This document shows, one piece after another, positions 37,188-46,202 of a stretch of DNA of 64,000 nt (the first letter of the stretch is position 1; the number at the start of each line of letters is the position of its first letter). Where the stretch lies: positions 2,852,001-2,916,000 of the forward strand of contig OZ252262.1 in NCBI GenBank assembly GCA_965249965.1. The letters are read 5' to 3'. Made by a program: the position numbers and the translations under genes. Source of the DNA: HXMU1420-13 sp965249965 (GTDB lineage Bacteria > Bacteroidota > Rhodothermia > Balneolales > Balneolaceae). The notes under the pieces are model-generated. The model was not told where the DNA came from. It ran no database searches and was given only the letters and a program-made list of their open reading frames with translations.

Positions 37188-37778
37188 TTATGATCTTGCT
37201 GCCCTTCTCCTTAGGCTATCCATCAAGGCATCAAATCCTCTGCGAGCGATAATTCTTTGAAACTGGCGATTATAAGATTCGGCGGTATATACGTCATCGA
37301 TACTCATGTCTGTGATCACCCATTCACCACCTTCCCATTTCATTTTATATTCTACAGGTGTTCTAACTTCGTCTAGTTCGGCCATAGTCTGCACCAAAGC
37401 CTCATCTCCATCAATTGTAATGTCGTTATAGGTAACTGTAGCGCGATATATATCGAGTTTCGTTAGTGAATTATCACGAATGATGGTAGAAAACAGATCA
37501 ACAAACTCAATTCTTTGATCTACAGATATTGTATCAAAAGTTACTTCTAAAGCCGTTTTCGACATTGCTTCAAAATCGATCACTCCATTGATGATTGCTT
37601 TCAACGTTTCCCGTTGATCATCGGTGTATTCACTTCCTTTGGGGCCTAAAATAGACTTAATTTCATCGTCTCTTTCCTCCAACATAGCCTGGATACTGTC
37701 TGCATCTTGTTGGCTAAATACATTTTGTGCACTTAACACCAAAACCATAAGCAGTATTATTGCTTTAAAAAATCTCAT
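37188..37778 (-). CDS. MlaC/Ttg2D-like phospholipid-binding protein
   Basis: 196 residues with a signal peptide ending near V-F-S-Q. The remainder matches the MlaC/toluene tolerance Ttg2D family: D-F-E-A-M-S-K-T-A-L near residue 73, R-A-T-V-T-Y-N, and a closing V-D-D-V-Y-x-A-E-S-Y-N-R-Q-F-Q-R-I-I. Such proteins carry phospholipid between outer and inner membrane. The Mla permease and ATPase are not in the window. It follows the TolC-like gene after 12 bp. Confidence 0.85.
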   Translation of the reverse strand: MRFFKAIILLMVLVLSAQNVFSQQDADSIQAMLEERDDEIKSILGPKGSEYTDDQRETLKAIINGVIDFEAMSKTALEVTFDTISVDQRIEFVDLFSTIIRDNSLTKLDIYRATVTYNDITIDGDEALVQTMAELDEVRTPVEYKMKWEGGEWVITDMSIDDVYTAESYNRQFQRIIARRGFDALMDSLRRRAARS

Positions 37779-37790
37779 AAATCCTCTGTA

Positions 37791-39167
37791 TTAATTATCA
37801 AATGACTGATGGTTTAACGGCAATCCTGCTGATTTATTAAGTTGAGTCATCGCAGAATTGTATTCAAATATACTTTGCATTTCCTCTAGCCGAAGCTCCA
37901 ATTCCTGGCGGACCGCATCTATCAAATCCTTCGATTCACCAAATCCTAAATCATAGTCTAATTGTTCAGAACGCAGCCATTCTTTGGCAATTTTCAGAGC
38001 ATCTTGGGTACGATCAACTTTTGCTTTAGATATTGCAGCTACTCGATAAGAGTTATTCAACTCGATCACAATTCCATCTCGGGCGGCATTCTCAATAAAT
38101 TCTAATCGTTGTACCTCAAGTCTGCTGCGCTGCAGATTTGTTTTAGCCTGAAAGAAATTCAAATTCTGACGAATGGTTAATCCTAATGCTGTATTGAATG
38201 TGTTTTCCGGTGAACTGATAAAAGGATTTGGCTGCCGTGGCCGTATAGGTGTGCTGGCAAATGTTGTTGTAAAGCCAAGATATAATCCCGGTAAATTTTG
38301 AGCTTTGAGAGAATTGATGTACATATTCAACGCATCTCTACCAAAATCTAACGCCCTTAATTCCGGTCTGTTTATCATCGCAGAATTCTGATAAAAACTT
38401 ATCTCTGATAAATCAGAAAATAACGGATCCAGAAATCTGACTTCCGGCTCATAAACAGTTCCTTCTTCATTTCGAAGTGCATAGCGCCAGGTTTCTTTTA
38501 CATATTCCAGACTTCGGGCAACTTCTTCCCTTTGTATCCCAAATTGAGCTTTAAAAACCTGAAATTTAAAAACATCAGACTCATCCAAATCGGCTGGATT
38601 CTCTTCTTCTTGCTTCTCCATTGCTCTCTCAATTTGATCCATCTTATCTTCGGCATCTTTAAGTAGACGTTCTATTTCGAGCGCAAGAACGTAGCTGTAG
38701 TATAATTCGGTTAGCAGAAGTTCAACTTCGTTTCTGGTAGCATCAGATTGTTGCTGAACTGATTTAATACCAAGGTCAGCCGCTTCGACAGCTTTTTTAA
38801 CTGCACCCCAGGTAAACAGAGGTTGAACCCCGGTAATACGAAATCGGGTGTAAATTCCAACTTTGCTCCAATCATTAGTAGCATTTGGGTCCAGATACAC
38901 ATTTTGATCAGAAAAATTTCCCGGTGAGCTAACACTTGGTACTACAGCATGTTCTGATCGATAATCTAATCGTGGTAGAAATCGCTGATCTGAGGCTTGT
39001 TGTTTACGATTTTCTGCAAGTTTAACATCCGTTTGAGCAACTTTAATCTGGCCGGCATTATCGAGAGCAATATTTAAAAAGCCATCCAAATTGATAGCAA
39101 GCGTATCCTGAGCTGCAGCAGATATTGTACACCCAATCGCCAATAAAAGTATGTTGATTATTCTCAT
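37791..39167 (-). CDS. TolC-family outer-membrane channel protein
   Basis: 458 residues with a signal peptide ending at A-A-A-Q. Long amphipathic helices and two repeated halves, as in TolC-type outer membrane efflux proteins, with N-S-A-M-T-Q-L-N-K-S-A-G near the end, close to the family closing motif. Paired with the MlaC-like gene, which suggests lipid trafficking more than drug efflux; this is inference. No periplasmic adaptor is encoded beside it. Confidence 0.88.
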   Translation of the reverse strand: MRIINILLLAIGCTISAAAQDTLAINLDGFLNIALDNAGQIKVAQTDVKLAENRKQQASDQRFLPRLDYRSEHAVVPSVSSPGNFSDQNVYLDPNATNDWSKVGIYTRFRITGVQPLFTWGAVKKAVEAADLGIKSVQQQSDATRNEVELLLTELYYSYVLALEIERLLKDAEDKMDQIERAMEKQEEENPADLDESDVFKFQVFKAQFGIQREEVARSLEYVKETWRYALRNEEGTVYEPEVRFLDPLFSDLSEISFYQNSAMINRPELRALDFGRDALNMYINSLKAQNLPGLYLGFTTTFASTPIRPRQPNPFISSPENTFNTALGLTIRQNLNFFQAKTNLQRSRLEVQRLEFIENAARDGIVIELNNSYRVAAISKAKVDRTQDALKIAKEWLRSEQLDYDLGFGESKDLIDAVRQELELRLEEMQSIFEYNSAMTQLNKSAGLPLNHQSFDN

Positions 39168-39227
39168 ATGGATATTTTTGCTAAGTAGTTTGTAAGCAAC
39201 GCATAAGATATACGTTTATTTAAACAG

Positions 39228-39252
39228 AAATAGCCCCAATGTGGGGCTATTT
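39228..39252 (-). terminator. Terminator after tRNA-Ser and the atp cluster
   Basis: AAATAGCCCC and GGGGCTATTT form a perfect 10-bp stem around a 5-base loop, starting 3 bases past the tRNA 3' end on the minus strand and followed by a T-rich stretch. It should end transcripts coming from tRNA-Ser and from the atp operon before the TolC-like gene. Confidence 0.85.
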
Positions 39253-39255
39253 AAG

Positions 39256-39340
39256 CGGAGAGTGAGGGATTCGAACCCCCGGAGGCTTGCACCTCAACGG
39301 TTTTCAAGACCGCCGCATTCGACCACTCTGCCAACTCTCC
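39256..39340 (-). tRNA. tRNA-Ser (anticodon UGA)
   Basis: 85 bases. Acceptor stem GGAGAGT pairs with ACTCTCC and the discriminator is G; CCA is not encoded. The anticodon loop C-T-T-G-A-A-A gives UGA, reading UCA serine codons. A long variable arm (about 15 bases) and a T-arm with GGTTCGAATCC are present, as expected for serine tRNA. It begins 8 bp after the atpG stop on the same strand, so it may be co-transcribed and processed from the atp mRNA. Confidence 0.96.
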
Positions 39341-39348
39341 AATAAGTT

Positions 39349-40230
39349 CTATGAGCCTGAAAGTGCCTGAGCACCTGATACAATTTCAGAAATCTCAGTT
39401 GTAATTGCACTCTGCCGTGCCTGGTTGTACTTCAATCGCAATGAACGTTCAAGCTCTTTAGCATTTTCAGTAGCGCTGTCCATCGCAGACATCCTTGCAC
39501 CCTGTTCAGAAGCATTAGATTCTAGTACTGCTTTCCATAATTGCATGTTTAAATGCAGTGGTAACAATTGATCCAGAATCGCTTTTGAATCAGGCTCGAA
39601 AATATAATCAATAGATTCAACAGATTCATCACCAGAAATTGATGAAGGATCGATTGGTAATACTTTCTCAACCTTTCGATTCTGGGCAATTACAGATCGA
39701 AATTCGTTATATGCGATTAAGACTTCATCATAATTACCCGCTACAAATTCTTCGGTTGCTGAGGTCATAATCTCAGATGTTGAAGCATATTCAAGCTGGT
39801 CGAAAAAACCCGGATACTTTTTTGAAATATTATACTTTCGCTTTCCAAAATAAGCAGTTGCTTTTTTACCTATAGTAACAAGCTCGAGTGTATTATCTTC
39901 TCGGTGTTCGTGGAGGTTTGATTCAATATACTTTTCAATCTCTTTAAAAAGATTGTTATTGAATCCACCACATAAGCCACGATCTGATCCAACAATAATC
40001 ATCAATACTTTGTTAATGTCTTCTACAGGTCTCATTAACTCGCTTGATGTTTCACCTGAAACTAATCGGCCAACTACATCCTGGATTTTTGCAGCATAAG
40101 GTCTGGTACGAACCATTCGATCCTGCGCCTTTCTTAGCTTAGCTGCAGCAACCATTTTCATGGCTTTCGTGATCTGCTGAGTGTTGTTTACAGAACCAAT
40201 TCTGTTTCGTATGTCCCGTAAATTTGCCAT
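39349..40230 (-). CDS. atpG: ATP synthase gamma subunit
   Basis: Central stalk rotor subunit of F1. 293 residues (E. coli 287). It begins M-A-N-L-R-D-I-R-N-R-I-G-S-V with I-T-K-A-M-K-M-V-A-A-A-K and ends with the conserved N-x-A-R-Q-x-x-I-T-x-E-I-x-E-I-V-x-G-A. Starts 3 bp after the atpA stop. Last protein gene of the operon before tRNA-Ser. Confidence 0.97.
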   Translation of the reverse strand: MANLRDIRNRIGSVNNTQQITKAMKMVAAAKLRKAQDRMVRTRPYAAKIQDVVGRLVSGETSSELMRPVEDINKVLMIIVGSDRGLCGGFNNNLFKEIEKYIESNLHEHREDNTLELVTIGKKATAYFGKRKYNISKKYPGFFDQLEYASTSEIMTSATEEFVAGNYDEVLIAYNEFRSVIAQNRKVEKVLPIDPSSISGDESVESIDYIFEPDSKAILDQLLPLHLNMQLWKAVLESNASEQGARMSAMDSATENAKELERSLRLKYNQARQSAITTEISEIVSGAQALSGS

Positions 40231-40233
40231 TTA

Positions 40234-41850
40234 TTAAGCTTCCTCAGTTGCGAGTAATTGATCTATTACATGTTTTGCAGACTCAATTACATTGTTACCA
40301 AACTCGTCTGTTAATATACCTGATAGAGCTAATTCTGCCATTTCTGAAGAATACTTGGCTCCGATTGTTTCAAGGAATTGTGTTTGGAATTCTGCTATGC
40401 TGCTAACAGGAAGTTTATCAAGTAATCCTGCATCATTTACTTTCAATAGTACAATCTCTTGCTCTACCGGCAGTGGTTGATATACATCTTGCTTCAATAA
40501 TTCTGCAGTTCGTTCACCACGTCGAAGCTGAGCTTGCGTAGCAGGATCCAAATCAGAACCGAACTTAGCAAAAGCTTCTAATTCACGATACTGAGCTAAA
40601 TCTAGTTTCAATGTACCAGATAATTTTTTCATTGATTTCACCTGTGCAGATCCACCCACACGTGATACCGAAATACCAACATCAATTGCCGGACGTATAC
40701 CTGAGTTGAACAAATCAGTATCCAGGAATATCTGGCCATCCGTAATAGAAATAACGTTGGTTGGGATATATGCAGATACATCACCTGCCTGAGTTTCAAT
40801 TACAGGAAGTGCGGTTAATGATCCACCACCTTTAACCAATGGTCTGAGATCGTCTGGAATATTATTCATTGATTGCGCAACACCATCATCATCAATAATC
40901 TTAGCGGCACGCTCTAATAACCGAGAGTGAAGATAAAACACATCACCCGGGTAAGCTTCTCGTCCCGGTGGGCGTTTTAATAGTAAAGAAAGTTCGCGAT
41001 ATGCAACTGCCTGCTTAGATAAATCATCATAAATAACTAATGCATGACGTCCTGTATCACGGAAATACTCACCAACCGTAGCACCGGTAAACGGAGCGAT
41101 ATATTGCATTGGCGCAGCTGCTGAAGCTGGAGCAGTTACTATAACAGAATATTCTAACGCACCGGTTTGTTCTAAAACTTGCATTAAACCAGCAACTGTT
41201 GATGCTTTTTGACCAACAGCTACATAGATACAAAACACTGGTTTATCCGTGCTTTGCGTTGCTTTTTGATTGATGATAGTATCAATAGCTACAGACGTTT
41301 TACCTGTTTGTCTGTCACCAATAATTAGCTCACGTTGTCCACGACCAATTGGAATCAATGAATCGATTGCTTTGATCCCGGTTTGAAGCGGTTCGGTTAC
41401 CGGCTCTCTATAAATTACCCCGGGTGCTTTGCGCTCTAATGGTAGACGCACAGTATCACCTAGTATTGGACCTTTACCATCCACTGGGTTTCCGAGAGGA
41501 TCAATCACCCGACCAAGTAAACCATCACCAACGTTAACAGATGCGATATCTTTGGTTCTTTTAACTGTTTGACCTTCCTCAACTGCACTCGCAGAACCGA
41601 AAAGAACGATACCAACGTTATCTTCTTCAAGGTTAAGTACCATACCGGTAACTGGATTGCCGTCTTCATCTTTTGAATCTGGAAGGGTTACAAGCTCACC
41701 GGCTTGTACTTTTGAAAGACCATAAACACGCGCAATACCGTCACCTACTTCAAGTACGGTACCTACATCATAAACATCAGCTTCGTTATCGAAACCTGAT
41801 AATTGTTTGCGTAAAATGGCAGAAACTTCGTCTGGTCTGACTTGGCTCAT
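40234..41850 (-). CDS. atpA: ATP synthase alpha subunit
   Basis: F1 subunit that forms the alternating ring with beta. 538 residues, slightly longer than E. coli (513). Walker A G-D-R-Q-T-G-K-T is near residue 172, and a P-S-I-S-R-like signature appears as V-S-V-S-R-V-G-G. The beta subunit gene atpD is not in this operon. Confidence 0.98.
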   Translation of the reverse strand: MSQVRPDEVSAILRKQLSGFDNEADVYDVGTVLEVGDGIARVYGLSKVQAGELVTLPDSKDEDGNPVTGMVLNLEEDNVGIVLFGSASAVEEGQTVKRTKDIASVNVGDGLLGRVIDPLGNPVDGKGPILGDTVRLPLERKAPGVIYREPVTEPLQTGIKAIDSLIPIGRGQRELIIGDRQTGKTSVAIDTIINQKATQSTDKPVFCIYVAVGQKASTVAGLMQVLEQTGALEYSVIVTAPASAAAPMQYIAPFTGATVGEYFRDTGRHALVIYDDLSKQAVAYRELSLLLKRPPGREAYPGDVFYLHSRLLERAAKIIDDDGVAQSMNNIPDDLRPLVKGGGSLTALPVIETQAGDVSAYIPTNVISITDGQIFLDTDLFNSGIRPAIDVGISVSRVGGSAQVKSMKKLSGTLKLDLAQYRELEAFAKFGSDLDPATQAQLRRGERTAELLKQDVYQPLPVEQEIVLLKVNDAGLLDKLPVSSIAEFQTQFLETIGAKYSSEMAELALSGILTDEFGNNVIESAKHVIDQLLATEEA

Positions 41851-41874
41851 TTTGCTTTGGTTTACTAAATAGTT

Positions 41875-42429
41875 TTAGTTCAATTCAATGGTATTGTCGA
41901 GCAACTGTTCTTCTAATTGCTCTAATTTGTGCTTGATAGTACCGTCAATAATGGTATCCTCAATCTTTACCAGCATCCCACCTTTCAATTCTGGTTGAGT
42001 TGTAGATGCTAAAATCACCTTTTTTGAGGTGGTTTTTTCAAGCACTTTTTGAAGTTCCTTAACTTGCTTGGATGATAATTCCTTAGCTGCACGTACTTCT
42101 ACTTCAATGATACCAGCGAATTGATTGTATTCGCGAATAAATGATGAAGCAATTTGTGGAAGTATTGAAGAACGCTCTTTAGTTGCAATAAGCTTTACAA
42201 ACTGCATTGTAAGATCACCAACATGAGATTTGAAGATTTCAATCAAAGTCTCTTTCTTTAGTCTCGGTTTGATAATCGGACTCTTCAGAAATAATTCTAA
42301 TTCTTTTGAATCAGATATCGTCTTATCAATGAAAAGAATATCGCTAAGTGTTTTTTCCACTACTTTTTGCTCTTTACTTAATTCGAGCAAGGCAATGGCG
42401 TATCTTCGTGCTGCTTTAGAAGCTAACAT
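41875..42429 (-). CDS. atpH: ATP synthase delta subunit
   Basis: Peripheral stalk subunit (OSCP homologue) linking F1 to the b subunit. 184 residues, starting with A-A-R-R-Y-A-I-A-L-L-E-L-S as is typical, and containing the C-terminal L-K-G-G-M-L-V-K-I-E-D-T-I-I-D-G-T motif. Lies 24 bp before atpA and 11 bp after atpF. Confidence 0.95.
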   Translation of the reverse strand: MLASKAARRYAIALLELSKEQKVVEKTLSDILFIDKTISDSKELELFLKSPIIKPRLKKETLIEIFKSHVGDLTMQFVKLIATKERSSILPQIASSFIREYNQFAGIIEVEVRAAKELSSKQVKELQKVLEKTTSKKVILASTTQPELKGGMLVKIEDTIIDGTIKHKLEQLEEQLLDNTIELN

Positions 42430-42440
42430 CCGTTGTTAAG

Positions 42441-42956
42441 TTAATTTTTTGTTAGGTCGCCGATAAATTTGTCGACCAATTTACTGTTCTTCTTCTCGTC
42501 GAGCTCTTCGTCCAAAATCATGGATGCAGATTGAATGGCAAGGCGAGCAACTTCTTCTCTTAATTCGGTAAGAGCGAGTTTCTTTTCTTGTTCAATCGTG
42601 TTTTTTGCCTGCTCAATAATTTGAGCGGCTTCATCCTTAGATTTATTTATGCGTTCTGCACGAAGCAACTCAGCCTCTTCCAGTGCATCTTTTCTAATCT
42701 GCTGTGCTTTTACTTCAGCCTCACGTAAAGCTTTCTCGTTGTCTTTAGAGATTGCTTCAGCACGTTCTAAAGCCTTTTCAGCAGATTCTAAGGAATCTTT
42801 GATTTTAGCTTCACGCTCGTTGAGTGACTTCATTATTGGAGGAACAGCATATTTCATCATCACCAGAATGAATATGATCATAGATATCAAAATCCATAGA
42901 GCAAATCCTGGATTGAATGATAAAATTCCGCCTCCGCCAGCTAAAAGAAAAGTCAT
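42441..42956 (-). CDS. atpF: ATP synthase b subunit
   Basis: Peripheral stalk membrane subunit, 171 residues. One N-terminal transmembrane segment (F-A-L-W-I-L-I-S-M-I-I-F-I-L) followed by a long charged coiled coil rich in A, E and K, then R-E-E-V-A-R-L-A-I-Q. Lies 22 bp after atpE. Confidence 0.94.
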   Translation of the reverse strand: MTFLLAGGGGILSFNPGFALWILISMIIFILVMMKYAVPPIMKSLNEREAKIKDSLESAEKALERAEAISKDNEKALREAEVKAQQIRKDALEEAELLRAERINKSKDEAAQIIEQAKNTIEQEKKLALTELREEVARLAIQSASMILDEELDEKKNSKLVDKFIGDLTKN

Positions 42957-42978
42957 GAAATTAGGCCCTGATAATTAA

Positions 42979-43200
42979 TTATTGACCAATTCCAAGAGCA
43001 AGAAGGATACAGATAACTGCACCTAAAAGAGCAACACCCTCGATGAAGGCTGCTGTAAGGATCATCGCACCTCTAATGTCACCAGAAGCTTCTGGTTGAC
43101 GTGCGATACTTTCTGTAGCTCCTTTACCGATCATTCCGATTCCGATTCCAGCTCCTAAAGCTACGATTCCGGCTCCGATACCAGCTGCTAAAAGTCCCAT
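42979..43200 (-). CDS. atpE: ATP synthase c subunit
   Basis: Rotor ring proteolipid of 73 residues with two helices and a polar R-Q-P loop. The ion-binding carboxylate is E54 in A-F-I-E-G-V-A-L-L-G. The next residue is Gly rather than Ser/Thr, so the Na+-type ligand set is missing and proton coupling is expected. Confidence 0.96.
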   Translation of the reverse strand: MGLLAAGIGAGIVALGAGIGIGMIGKGATESIARQPEASGDIRGAMILTAAFIEGVALLGAVICILLALGIGQ

Positions 43201-43245
43201 AGTATATAAATTTAATTTGTATTAAGGTTTAATTGTGAAAATCGT

Positions 43246-44286
43246 TTAATGAGCATGCTCTGCATGATGCTCGTGTTCTTCTGCTGCCATCCCAATAAAT
43301 ACCGCAGAAAGCAGCGTGAAAATATATGCCTGCAATAAGGCTACAAAAACTTTTAAAGCGTAAAGCACTACTGTAAGTACCACAGAGAAAATACTAACGC
43401 TATAACCAGCCACTGTCCCAAATATATCAGCAAATATAAAGATCAACCCTAAAATTGCGATGATCATAATTTTGCCTGACAGCATATTCGCAAATAATCG
43501 AATTGCAAGTGCAAATGGCTTTGTGAAAACTCCAAGGATCTCGACTGGAGTAAGGATTGCTCTTACCCATGTTGGCACACCTGGGAACCAGAAAATATGC
43601 CCCCAATAATCTTTTGTACCACTAAACTGAGTTATTACAAATGTCATAACTGCTAGAGTAGCTGTAACCGTTAAATCTGCGGTGGCAGTAGCTGCCCATG
43701 GCAATAAGCCAAATAAATTCATAAAAGCGATGCCCATAAACATCGTAAAGAAATAAGGGACGTATTTATCAGCTTTATTTACGCCGATGTTAGACCGAGC
43801 AACATCATCGCGGATAAACACGAACAGTACTTCGAAAATATTTTGAAGTGCCCCTCTAGGCTCAACATCTTTACCAACCCCGGTATTATATCTACGCGCC
43901 ATCATAACAGTCCAGAAAACTGCAAGGAACATTCCTGCCCAGAAATACACGAGGTGAGATGTTATTGATAGATCAAGCGTGATGTGACCCCCATCTGCGG
44001 GAGCGAGAACTGCTTCTGCATCTGTAAATATTCCGGATTCTACCGCTTTTTTAGTACTTCCGAACATATTGAATTGGGTTGCTCCCTGAGCATCTTCCCA
44101 AATAATGATTCTTGGCAAATATAACTTGCCGAATGGGTGTTTAATGTAGTCATGATCAGCGACCGTGCCCATCACGTCCAATATAGGCTCATCTTCATTT
44201 GTTTCGGCGTCTGCTGCGAACAAATGTGAGGTACTGATTGATAAAAAAAGAAGTGTTAGAAACAGGCGACGAATAGTCTGAAACAT
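43246..44286 (-). CDS. atpB: ATP synthase a subunit
   Basis: Proton channel subunit. 346 residues, about 75 longer than in E. coli. The extra length is an N-terminal signal peptide (ending L-F-A-A-D) plus a periplasmic segment, as known in Bacteroidota. The essential arginine is R263 in L-A-I-R-L-F-A-N-M. The C-terminus is rich in histidine and glutamate. Its ATG overlaps the AtpI-like stop by 1 bp. Confidence 0.95.
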   Translation of the reverse strand: MFQTIRRLFLTLLFLSISTSHLFAADAETNEDEPILDVMGTVADHDYIKHPFGKLYLPRIIIWEDAQGATQFNMFGSTKKAVESGIFTDAEAVLAPADGGHITLDLSITSHLVYFWAGMFLAVFWTVMMARRYNTGVGKDVEPRGALQNIFEVLFVFIRDDVARSNIGVNKADKYVPYFFTMFMGIAFMNLFGLLPWAATATADLTVTATLAVMTFVITQFSGTKDYWGHIFWFPGVPTWVRAILTPVEILGVFTKPFALAIRLFANMLSGKIMIIAILGLIFIFADIFGTVAGYSVSIFSVVLTVVLYALKVFVALLQAYIFTLLSAVFIGMAAEEHEHHAEHAH

Positions 44287-44663
44287 TATGAACTGGAACT
44301 TCCCTTTTGGAGGATTTTATTGATAAAAATCGTTTCTGTTATAGAATGATAAAGATAGGAAATAATGAAACTAACTGTAAAGTAGATTTCGTCAATTTTT
44401 GTTACTAAAAGCAGAACCGCAAAAGTGGTTAAAACAAAAAAGAATCGTAATGGTATAGAGAGGATAAATGCTTTAAAAAAAGTAGGTTCATCGCTATTCC
44501 AAAATTTCTCTACAATAATTGTACTGCTTATTACAAATACCAGACTAAGAAAAAAACCTGAAATTACTGCAATAAACTCACTGGCATCAATAATAAATAT
44601 GAGCGTAAGTAGAATAGGAAGAATAAAGGCTTGAGATTTTAGTAGCCGACTAATCATTACCAT
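44286..44663 (-). CDS. AtpI-like small membrane protein
   Basis: 125 residues with four hydrophobic segments. Size, topology and position directly before atpB fit AtpI, a c-ring assembly or Mg2+-related factor, although sequence conservation is low. Overlaps AtpZ by 14 bp and atpB by 1 bp, so it is translated as part of the operon. No motif decides the function. Confidence 0.6.
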   Translation of the reverse strand: MVMISRLLKSQAFILPILLTLIFIIDASEFIAVISGFFLSLVFVISSTIIVEKFWNSDEPTFFKAFILSIPLRFFFVLTTFAVLLLVTKIDEIYFTVSFIISYLYHSITETIFINKILQKGSSSS

Positions 44664-44874
44664 TATTTGAATTCAATCGCTTCACAATTCTTAATACGGT
44701 CATAAAAAAAAGAACCAGTCCAATGAATACTCCAAATAAGATTCCATATGGTGAACTATCAAAATACACATCTAAGTAAAATCCTGCGATCATAGGTAAA
44801 GCCAGAGATGCCGCAATTTCTGCACCTAATCCTAGATATTCGCGATACTTTCTTGGCAGGAATTCAGAACTCAA
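44650..44874 (-). CDS. AtpZ/AtpI-family protein
   Basis: 74 residues with two transmembrane helices (A-A-S-L-A-L-P-M-I-A-G-F-Y-L-D and G-I-L-F-G-V-F-I-G-L-V-L-F-F), including the G-x-x-L-D helix end typical of the AtpZ family, which helps assemble the c ring. Overlaps the bactofilin stop by 4 bp. Confidence 0.85.
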   Translation of the reverse strand: MSSEFLPRKYREYLGLGAEIAASLALPMIAGFYLDVYFDSSPYGILFGVFIGLVLFFMTVLRIVKRLNSNNGND

Positions 44875-45308
44875 CTACCGGAGGCTTTCAGATGTGTACC
44901 TTTTTCATATTCCGCATCATTTAGTTGCGAGAGTTTGCTTGACTGCTCCCCCATGCGGCACGACCCGTTTATTGCTGCTCCTTCTTCAACAATAAGTGTT
45001 TTGGTATAGATATTACCATCAATTACCGCACTTTTCCGAAGAATGAGTTTGTTAGATACACGTACTTCTCCTTCCACTTTCCCGGCGATATCTGCATCAG
45101 AAGAGGTGATGTTCCCATTTACTTTACCAACATTGGTAATAATCAATTTCCCTTTGCTTAAAGCTTCACCATCAATGGTTCCACTTACTCTTATATCAGC
45201 AGTAGCGTGAACATTTCCCGTTACTTTCGTGCCTTCACTTACAATATTTACGGCTGGAGAATTACTAACTGTATTCACTTTCTTGGGTGTTTTATTTCTG
45301 TTTAACAT
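44871..45308 (-). CDS. Bactofilin (polymer-forming cytoskeletal protein)
   Basis: 145 residues with the bactofilin core, a run of short beta-helix turns (I-R-V-S-G-T-I-D-G-E, G-K-V-N-G-N-I, G-K-V-E-G-E-V, A-V-I-D-G-N-I) between disordered ends. Bactofilins self-assemble into membrane-associated filaments that position cell-wall enzymes. The M23 peptidase gene lies 6 bp upstream, matching the known functional pairing of bactofilins with M23 peptidases. Confidence 0.93.
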   Translation of the reverse strand: MLNRNKTPKKVNTVSNSPAVNIVSEGTKVTGNVHATADIRVSGTIDGEALSKGKLIITNVGKVNGNITSSDADIAGKVEGEVRVSNKLILRKSAVIDGNIYTKTLIVEEGAAINGSCRMGEQSSKLSQLNDAEYEKGTHLKASGS

Positions 45309-45314
45309 AGGGAA

Positions 45315-46175
45315 TTACTGTATTAGATATAAAGACGGATCCTGAGGAATACCATCTTTCCAAATTTCCAGGTGCAAATGCGGCCCTGAACTATTTAAGC
45401 CTACATCACCTGTAGTTCCAACAATATCACCTTTTAGAACAATATCGCCACTTTTTTTTGTAATAGATGAACAATGCTTATAAACGCTTAAAATTCCTCC
45501 TGCATGCTGAATAGTTAATACATAACCATCATTTACTGTCCAGCTGGCGTTAACTACCGTACCATCAGCTATGCTTGTAATAATTTCATCATTGGCAGTG
45601 GCTATATCAATTCCATAGTGGAGGGAACCGGGATCATACTCTCTGGTAAATGTTCCGCTAACCGGGTAATTCGCTGGAAAATCGTCGGTTCCATTCAACA
45701 TATTCGAAAAAACAATTCCAGATGGATTTACTCGCCCGGCTGTATTTGCAGAGTTATCCCCATACGTTAATCCATCGTCATACATGGAACCAGATTCGAA
45801 GACAGCGGTAAATCTATCATCTGTTGTGAGCGTAGTATCCATACTTAATCGTATGATATTCTTCATCTCAAATAATTGTTGGTCGCGAACTATAAGAGAA
45901 TCCTGCAGACTAATCACTCGTTTAGATATTTGCTCGATATCTTCACGCATTTGCGCATCTTCTTTTGTATATAGCAGAGCACCTAATGGGGTAATCATAA
46001 ATAAACCCACAAAAAAAACAGACAATATCAGGCAGGATAGTACAAATAGGTTCAACAGCGTTTTTGGCCTGATCTCAAACTCATTATCCTCCCCCGGTTT
46101 GCTATCGTCCAGCAAAATAATAGTGATGCGTTTTAATCGCTGTTCGTAAAGCTTTTTTAAAAATTTGATCATCAT
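45315..46175 (-). CDS. M23-family peptidoglycan endopeptidase (LytM-like)
   Basis: 286 residues. One transmembrane helix near residues 35-60, then a coiled coil (about 75-115), then the M23 domain. Zinc ligands H186 and D190 in H-Y-G-I-D and H268 in H-L-H-L-E (H266 also present) are intact, so it should be an active endopeptidase facing the periplasm. Together with bactofilin it likely shapes the cell wall. Confidence 0.92.
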   Translation of the reverse strand: MMIKFLKKLYEQRLKRITIILLDDSKPGEDNEFEIRPKTLLNLFVLSCLILSVFFVGLFMITPLGALLYTKEDAQMREDIEQISKRVISLQDSLIVRDQQLFEMKNIIRLSMDTTLTTDDRFTAVFESGSMYDDGLTYGDNSANTAGRVNPSGIVFSNMLNGTDDFPANYPVSGTFTREYDPGSLHYGIDIATANDEIITSIADGTVVNASWTVNDGYVLTIQHAGGILSVYKHCSSITKKSGDIVLKGDIVGTTGDVGLNSSGPHLHLEIWKDGIPQDPSLYLIQ

Positions 46176-46202
46176 ATCAGGTAGTCTTCAAAGATGACAT
46201 TA

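Noticed and set aside
39256..39340. tRNA-Ser as an integration attachment site
   Set aside because: No integrase or direct repeat of the tRNA 3' end found in the window.
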